DNA of 64,000 nt. Origin: Geosiphon pyriformis. Lineage: Eukaryota > Glomeromycota > Glomeromycetes > Archaeosporales > Geosiphonaceae. Position 1 is the stretch's first letter; each line of letters begins with the position of its first letter. The stretch is taken from positions 698,955 through 762,954 of the forward strand of contig JAAOMT010000328.1 in NCBI GenBank assembly GCA_016748015.1, read 5' to 3'. Below are positions 56,938 to 64,000 of the stretch, in pieces. The notes below the pieces were generated by a model. That model did no database searches. It saw nothing but the letters and a program-made list of their open reading frames with translations, and was not told the origin of the DNA. Position numbers and translations under genes: made by a program.

Positions 56938-58675
56938 TTGGTTTTTTAATCATCTGTTATAGTTTTCTATTAAATTAAAAATCAGTTTAGTTAACAATTT
57001 TTTGACTAGTATAATAAAAGTCTTTTTGAATTATAATATATTTTTTGTTAATAATTTACTCTTTAATTTTGCTTTTCTAATAATACTCTGATGTTTTTTG
57101 TTTTAGAAAGTTCAGTTTTTTATGATATTTTCTACTTACTTAAAAAGTTTGGTATTGTTTTTGTTTAATAATTGTACAATAAAAAAAATTAATTTTTAAT
57201 TAAAAGAGTTTTTATTATTGAAAAAAGCTTAATTCTAAAGATTTAATTTTTATATGGTTTAAGTTAACATGTAATTATTTAGTTATTATTGTTTTTTATC
57301 TTGTTAATCAGTTACTCATTAATAGTTCACAATTTTTAAATATTTTTGATTCCAGTTATTTTGCTGCAATAAAAAAAAGTCTTTTTAATGCCAGTTTAAA
57401 GATCATTAATGTTTAGACAGATGTGTTTTTGAAAAGTTTGAAAACACATAACATAAAATACAACATAACTGTATTTTTTGTTAACTTAAATTTAAGTAAT
57501 TAGTAGGTTGGTTTTTTCTATATTAGTAAAATTACAAACAATTGTTTTGGTCTTGAAATGTATTTTTTTTTCTAATATTGTTGTGGTATATTCAGATAGT
57601 TAGACTGCTTTAAATACTTATACTGTAGAATTGAATATGGTTTTGCTAAACTTTTGCAACTATTATTGATTAAAGAGTCATTGTATTATAAAATCTATTA
57701 GATATAAAAACTTTGATGTTTTTTAGTTTAAAATAAAGAACTATTTAGATATTTTGGATAATAAATATACTAATGAACTAGCTAATATAGCTTTATATTC
57801 AAAATTAGTACTTTTTATTTTGATTAAAAAAAAAGCATATTAAAACTGATAGTGTGTTGGTATTTGAAAATACTTATTATTTTATTTATAAAATTTTTAA
57901 AATTATTTGTTATACTTATTAAAAGATTGGGCTTGGGTCTGGTGTTATTAATAAAAGCATAATTAAAGACATAAATTGGATTTGAATATTATTAATTTGG
58001 CATCTTGAATTATACATAACTTTTGGTTTTACAAACAGATCTACTACTAGTTTGTATTGTATTTTATAAAGATATTATATCATTATTTGCTTATTATTAT
58101 TTGTAAGCATTTGTATAATAAAAAATATTCTAATATATTGTGTTTTTATTGTAAAAAAATAGAACTTTTTGATTATTTTTTCATAAATAAAATGAATTCT
58201 GTTGTTTGCAAAGAATTGCTAAGATTAAATTTAATTTAGTGGAGCTTTTTGTCTGATTTGAGCTTGTTGTTATCTTGTGTTTTACAAATGCTTTCTTTAT
58301 ATACATCTGATAATATTGTCTATACTGTTTTATATAAAAGTGTTGTGTTTAAGAAGTAGTATTTAAAGATTATATTTATTTTTGGTTGTATCAAGACTGT
58401 GATTAAAAAGATTATTAATTTTATGTAAAATTTAGAAATAATTTATTATATTAAGATATAGTTGGTAAGTTTTAAATAAAAGACAATTATAAAAAAAATA
58501 GTTTAATTGTACAAGATAGTTTTGTTTCTTTGATAATCTATAATTTACTGTTTTTGCTTTCTGATAGTATTGTTAAGTTGCTTAAAATTGTAAAAGCATA
58601 TAGTATTTGTTTTGGTTTACATAAGCTTTATATTTTTTTTAATATTAATAGTATAATTTTTGTTAAAATAGATTT

Positions 58676-58823
58676 GTAATATTGTTTTAATTGGTTTAAA
58701 TAATTAATTATATCTAAATAGTATGTAATTTATATCTAATTTAGATTATTTAGTTTAATATATTATGCTAGATAACATTTAAGTTTTACTTGTAAAATAA
58801 ATAAAAAATAATAATAATAATAA
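58676..58823 (+). repeat. LINE 3' tail and (TAA)n microsatellite
   Basis: TGTTTTAATTGGTTTAAATA and TATCTAATTTAGATTATTTAG follow the conserved tail in decayed form; (TAA)n at 58808-58823. Confidence 0.65.
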
Positions 58824-61100
58824 TTAAATTAAATTTAAATATTTAATAAAACATAAATAAATTTTTTTGGAAACCAATAATAAATTTTTTTTTGGTTAAA
58901 TAATAGGTTTTATATATGGCTAAAATAAATTGTTAGATATAAAACCATAATATAAAATATATTATATATTAAATAAATCATTTTAACAAAAAGTATAAAT
59001 TAATTTGATTTTTTTAAAACTTTTAAACTTAAAAAAAAGAAGATTGCTTATTTATAAGAATTATTTATTTATAAAACTATATAATAAACTTATAATTTTA
59101 AATAATAATACTATTTATAAAACATAATAAAAAAATAAAATATTGGTTTATTAATTTTATAATACTAATATTAATTATAATATATGATTTTATTTTAATT
59201 ATAAATAATTATTCTTTTTTATTTTAAATAATAATAATAATAAAACTTGTTAAATTTAATTTATATTAGTTTTTAGCTCTATTATTTAATATAAATAATT
59301 TTAATTATTAATTATTAATTGTAAAAACAAAACAAAACAAAATATATTTTAATATATAATTTTAATTAATTATGTTATTAAATTAACTAATTACAAAAAT
59401 AAAATTAAAACTTTTTTGTTTTTTAAAAATATAATTGGTTTTAATATCATTTATAATTATTATTATTAAAAATATTTTAAGTAAATAGTTTTTTATTTTA
59501 ATGTTAAAATTAAAATAATTTATATTAATAATTTTTATATAATTTTATTAATATAAAATTATTTTAATTTTAATAATATTAGATTTTTTTACATAAAATT
59601 ATATTTTAAATCTTTTTAAATAAGATTATAAAATTTATTATAGTATTCAAATCTGTTTTTGCTTTTATTGTTATGATTTTTTAAAATTTTTGATTAAGTT
59701 TTTAATATTAAATAAAATTTTATTAATATATAAAAATAATATTATAACTTTTAAAACTGTTTTTGCTTATTAATTAATTTGATAAAAAAAATATACTTAG
59801 AATTTTTTTATTTTTTAACCAAAAAAAAGCAATTGTTTTTTATATAATTATATAGTTTTTAAAATTAATAAAACATTTATTTAAGTAAATAATAGGTTTT
59901 AAATATTTTATATTTAATTATTATTAAAAATGTGTTATCATTATTTTTAAGTTCAAAAATAACAAATAATTTTTTTTTCAAGTTTAAAAATAATATAAAT
60001 ATTGTTATTATTAAAATTAATATATTAAAAAAAGCTAAATTTAATAAAATATTAATATTATTATAAATTTAAAATTTAAAATATTTTGTTTTAATTATAA
60101 AATTGGTTTTTTAGTTTATTTAAATTTGTTTTTAGATTTTTAAAAATGCTATAAACTATTTATTGGTTTTAAATTAGCTTTTTAAAAACCATAAAAATTA
60201 TTTAGTTTAATAAATTTTATAGCTAAGTTTATTAGTTTTTTGATTGTTTCAATTATTTTTTTTCTTAACTGTTGAAAATAATTCTGTTATAAAGCCAAAT
60301 TAATATTAAAAATTAAAATTAAATTTTGGTTAAATATTTATTAATATATTTATTAATATATTTAAAAAAAAATTAAAATTTTTTTAATAATTTAAAATCT
60401 AATTATATAAGCTTTTTGTATATAAAAGCCAAAAATTAATTTTTTAAAGTTAATTAATTTTAATAACTTTTTCTTTATTTGTATATTTTACAATCATAAA
60501 TTTTGTATTATAAAGCTTTAGTTAAAAAAAAATTTAAAAAATTATTATAATTACTGTTTTAATTTTTTATATTTAATATTATGAGTTTTTTCTTAAACTA
60601 TTATAAATATTATTTGTATCAAATTAAAAAAAAATATTAAAAAAATATTTCAAGTTAAGTGTTTTTAGTTTAAGTATTTGATACAAAATTGGTTATTTAA
60701 TATATAAATAAAAAAAATTACAAAACTTAATATTAATTAAATTTTGAATTTCTTGATAAAAAAGTAATTATATATATAAATATTAAAATATATGCATAAC
60801 TTTAATTATTATTATTATGTTTATTTATTAAATTTTAAAATTTAACATGACTAAATGTATTAATTTAAAAAATTTTACTTAAAAACTTTTTTAATATTTT
60901 TATTTAAATATAATTAATTTTAATGATTTCATATATTGAAGAATTTTTATTGTGCTTAATTTTGAGCTTAATCTGTTAAACCTAAAATATATATTTTAAT
61001 GGTTTATAAATTACAATAAGTTGAATAATATACAAAAATTTTTAATTTATTTCATAATAGTTATATTATAACCTATAATGTGATTGTCCCTTAATTTGCG
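58824..61100. other. Extreme AT stretch
   Basis: Nearly only A and T to about 61050, with short microsatellites ((TAA)n at about 59229-59241). No gene recognised. Composition becomes gene-like at about 61070, just upstream of the RanBP1 gene. Confidence 0.5.
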
Positions 61101-61225
61101 CCACAGATCTAGTGAATTAACTTTACCACTGTGACAAGCCTTAAAGAGGGAATAATTTTACTCAAATTTTCACTTCCTTTATTCTGTCCTTCAATTTCGT
61201 GCTCTTATACGTCCGCCCTATAACA

Positions 61226-62550
61226 ATGTCTGATCTCGAAACTAGGCCTGAAGTCACGGGCTCCTTAAAAGGGGGCGACGAAGAAAAGGTTTTGAGCAAT
61301 TTTCGCGCTCGTTGCAAGGCTTGATCTGTTAAAATAGTGCCCAATCAATGTTTTTGAATGTTCAAGAAAATGTTTCGGCCAAAATTTTTTTGATACATCT
61401 TAAGAAGCTAGAAAATTATCCCGATCATTCACAGCAAATAGTTTAATAGTATTTGATGGTTTTTTATTTTCGGACTTTTGGCAGCACGATATTCAACTTG
61501 TTTAAAAATCACAAAATTCTTCCAGTAATATATTCCAACTTGTGATTCACCTGCAGGATGAAGTTGTAGACTCTGTTGATGTTGAATTTGAGCCTGTGAT
61601 CAAATTGGAGGAGGTTGAAGTTAAAACACTTGAGGAAGATGAGGAACCACTATTTAAGATGTGAGTGTGATAGTCTGGTCATTATCAACTATCTTCAATC
61701 GTGGTGTTATTATTTGATATAAGAAATTCCAAAAAAATTTACCCATGCGGTTCTTTGATGTCGGAAGTGGGAAAAAAATATTATATTTTTGACAACAGCA
61801 TTTCACTTGCAGTTCTAATGATTTTATAAAGAATGCAGGTTCGCTAATCTGTTGGAGATTGATCGAAGAATTTTCCGTAAAGGATTTATAACCCAGATCT
61901 TTTTACTCTACGAGTCTTCAAACACTTTGGACATTCAATTCAATTTTTTTTTTTACTTTTATCGATTTCGATTATTGGGATTAGGCGAGCCAAATTGTTT
62001 AGATTCGACAAACCATTGAAGGAGTGGAAAGAACGTGGAACCGGTGAAGTTCGCTTCTTGCAACATAAACAAACCAAAAAAATTCGCTTGTTGATGCGAC
62101 GTGATAAAACTCACAAAGTCTGCGCCAATCACTACAGTAAATATGACTTTTTTTTTACACCAACTTCTTAATATATTAATTAGTATTGTGGTTTAATCTG
62201 ACCTGATTTTTGTTTATAGTTACGCCTGAGATGCAACTCTCCCCTAATGTCGGATCTGATCGTTCCTGGGTGTGGAATGTAACCGCGGATGTGTCGGATG
62301 GTGAGCCGAAAGCCGAAACTTTAGCCATCCGTTTTGCTAACACTGAGAGTGAGTTCACTGTAAATTACTTCCTTCAGCCAACATTATCATCCAGTCTAAT
62401 CTTTTTACATTGAACCGATCAGATGCAAATCTCTTCAAAGAGAAGTTCGCCGAAATTCAAAAATTAAACGTGGAACGTTCAAAGAAAAATGAGGATAGAG
62501 GCAATGAGGAACCAGAAGAAACACCGGAAGTCGAGAAGAAATCGCAATGA
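61226..62550 (+). CDS. Ran-binding protein 1 homologue (RanBP1/Yrb1)
   Basis: Five predicted exons: 61226-61288, 61557-61660, 61985-62136, 62220-62348, 62423-62550. They give 576 nt, 191 residues, all junctions in phase with GT-AG introns. An acidic N-terminus precedes the Ran-binding domain: [88 protein letters not shown] and the KFAEIQK end. The protein binds Ran-GTP, helps RanGAP hydrolysis and releases export complexes in nucleocytoplasmic transport. The C-terminus is Glu/Lys-rich. Exon 1 is the least certain: its donor GTTTTG is weak, and the first intron is 268 bp, longer than the others nearby. Confidence 0.9.
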
Positions 62551-62905
62551 GATAGTTTTGGTTCTATTCTTTACCCCTGGGTTACTGATTGTATTTGCTT
62601 TTACCCTAAGTCTCTATATTTATCCTCACCTACTTTTTTTTATTAGAAGCCAATGATTTCGCAGTTTGTAAATTGGGACCTTCTATATTCTAATTTTAGT
62701 TCATTTAAAAGTGTGCTTATATGTGATAAGTCATTAAAATAGTTCTGACACCAAATCTCATTTTATTTTCTCTGGTTTATATTGATCCTAACTAATTCAG
62801 GCGGAATAGTAATTTCCACCGATTTCTAGACTGAATCAGGCCAATGGAACCTGGACACTAACCACTAAAGACTATGATAAATAAGTAGGCTTCGAGAAAA
62901 TTTAT

Positions 62906-64000
62906 CTAGACATTCTTTCGAAAGACTTGATCCCATTTATGAGCAATATAATCCCCAAAAGATTTACTGCCAAGGTCGCACATCGTGTCTGCATTTGGCG
63001 TTTGACGTATTGGTTTGTTGGCAACCTGGTCACCATCCATCGTCAATGTTTGATTTTGGAAAATACTCAAATCACGTAATTCGCTATCATCACTAAGGGT
63101 GTTTTGAACAAACGGAATATGAGAATCATATTTTGGATAATAAAAAAAAACCATCGAATATCTTTCGTTAATTCCATCACTTATAACCCGATGCAATGGA
63201 GACTTGTAGAGCCCACGAGTCAAAAGAGAAAGATAGTCGCCACAATTTACGACTATGTGGCCTGGCTTGCTAGGCACATCACGCCACTCGTTATCATAAA
63301 AAAGCTGAAGACCCGTAATTTTGTCAGGTTGCAGCAAAAGGGTCAGAAAGCCCCAATCTAATTGTTATTTTCAGGTCAATTCTATGGCTTAATTTCTGTG
63401 ATCTGTATTATGGGAATTTGATTGCAAACCAACCTGTATGAGGGGAACTTCCAATAAACTCTGGTTTTGATTCATTTGAATATGGGAAGTAGCGGAAAAA
63501 TCTCATCAATGAAATATTCTCACCCCCGACACAATACTTCTGTAATTCTATTTGTAGCGCCAACTCTAAACCTTTTACCAACAGTTCAGCTAAAGAAACC
63601 ATTTCTGAAAAGAATTTATTTAAGCTTTTTCGCCACTCAGTCCCAAGAGATTCTTCCAACTTTCCCCATTCATTTGGGCCTTCTAAGGGATTTGAAGGTA
63701 TCATGAGTGGGTCCCACTCATAACCATAGGAAAAGGCTTCCTTGAACTCAAAACGATAAGAGCCAGATTCAGCGCCTACACCTATGTATCCACGAGTGAA
63801 GCCACCGGATTTTACGGGTATACTACACTTGATAGAATCTGATAAGTTGAAGAACTCTCGCGCACGCTTTAGAATGTTTAGCTCTGCTTCACGATCGAAG
63901 AAAGAAGTGATATAGAAAGCACCATATTGCGTACAGGCGCTATGAATTTGAGCTGCAAGTTCCGAAAGCAAATATGAATCAGGTTGTCCCACAAATAACA
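62906..64000 (-). CDS. 2-oxoglutarate/Fe(II) oxygenase, isopenicillin-N-synthase type (5' partial)
   Basis: Exons 64000-63434 and 63357-62906 with a 76-bp GT-AG intron. The start is beyond the right edge: no ATG is seen before SELAAQIHSACTQYGAFYI, an N-terminal DIOX_N block. The iron ligands are the HTD pair, completed across the intron (Asp comes from exon joining), and the His in SPLHRV. RYS (R-x-S) binds 2-oxoglutarate. About 340 residues are visible, near the family's full length. These enzymes oxidise small molecules such as gibberellins, flavonoids or peptides; the substrate is not predictable. The gene converges with the RanBP1 gene, 355 bp apart. Confidence 0.9.

Larger units (their letters stand above)
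43190..58823 (+). mobile_element. Heavily decayed full-length LINE copy, interrupted by LTR elements
   Basis: ORF1 remnants run from about 43190 to 45100. The endonuclease lies at 45118-45850, with the open part 45386-45649 reading VLILGLYTN and LSGDFNEDSS, which here keeps the GDFN Asp. The linker is split by a solo LTR at 46054-46730. The RT active site is FVNN at 48072-48083. The LINE stops at 48698 in a region matching copy one near 39290 and resumes at 56938. RNase H (VVYSDS near 57590) and the zinc motif (58137) follow, then the 3' tail from 58676 and (TAA)n at 58808-58823. Confidence 0.82.

Overview
This is a nuclear, very AT-rich fungal segment. It looks like an arbuscular mycorrhizal (Glomeromycotina, Rhizophagus-like) genome: short GT-AG introns of about 66-80 bp, a Sel1-repeat protein with zinc ribbons fused to a tyrosine-kinase-like domain (a hugely expanded family in these fungi), and dense, old, AT-decayed retrotransposons. 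The taxonomic call is inference. About 50 of the 64 kb is retroelement; I see only three host genes.

Layout. 1-1454: decayed 3' end and LTR of a plus-strand Ty3/Gypsy copy (family F1). 1635-19362: a minus-strand F1 element (860-bp LTRs, 4-bp target duplication ATAG) that lost RT and RNase H and is split by a complete minus-strand F2 element at 5306-15265. F1 and F2 both carry a dUTPase domain between protease and RT, and both have a small extra ORF (ORF3) after integrase. 19363-22554: a decayed LINE 3' end, then an element with only a LINE-like ORF1 joined to the same 3' tail that full LINEs carry (a half-LINE). 24021-27514: the Sel1/kinase host gene, minus strand. 28114-34760: a minus-strand LINE with ORF1, endonuclease, RT, RNase H, a zinc motif and a (TAA)n tail, carrying several nonsense and frameshift lesions. 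35110-41155 and 43190-58823: two plus-strand copies of related LINEs, extremely GC-to-AT decayed. The second is interrupted by an old solo LTR of family F3 (46054-46730) and an old F1 LTR (48699-56937), which is itself split by a young F3 Gypsy element (49533-56909). 61226-62550: a five-exon RanBP1 gene. 62906 to the right edge: a 2-oxoglutarate/Fe(II) oxygenase gene of the isopenicillin-N-synthase type.

Points needing care. A perfect 19-bp Tn5/Nextera mosaic end lies at 56286-56304, exactly where the young F3 element loses its leader and 78 bp of LTR, so that junction is a library or assembly artefact. Most retroelement ORFs are pseudogenes. Their stops and catalytic losses are almost all explained by C-to-T or G-to-A changes.

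The most original biology is the dUTPase-bearing Gypsy lineage, the post-integrase ORF3 present in all three Gypsy families, and the ORF1-only half-LINE sharing the LINE 3' tail.
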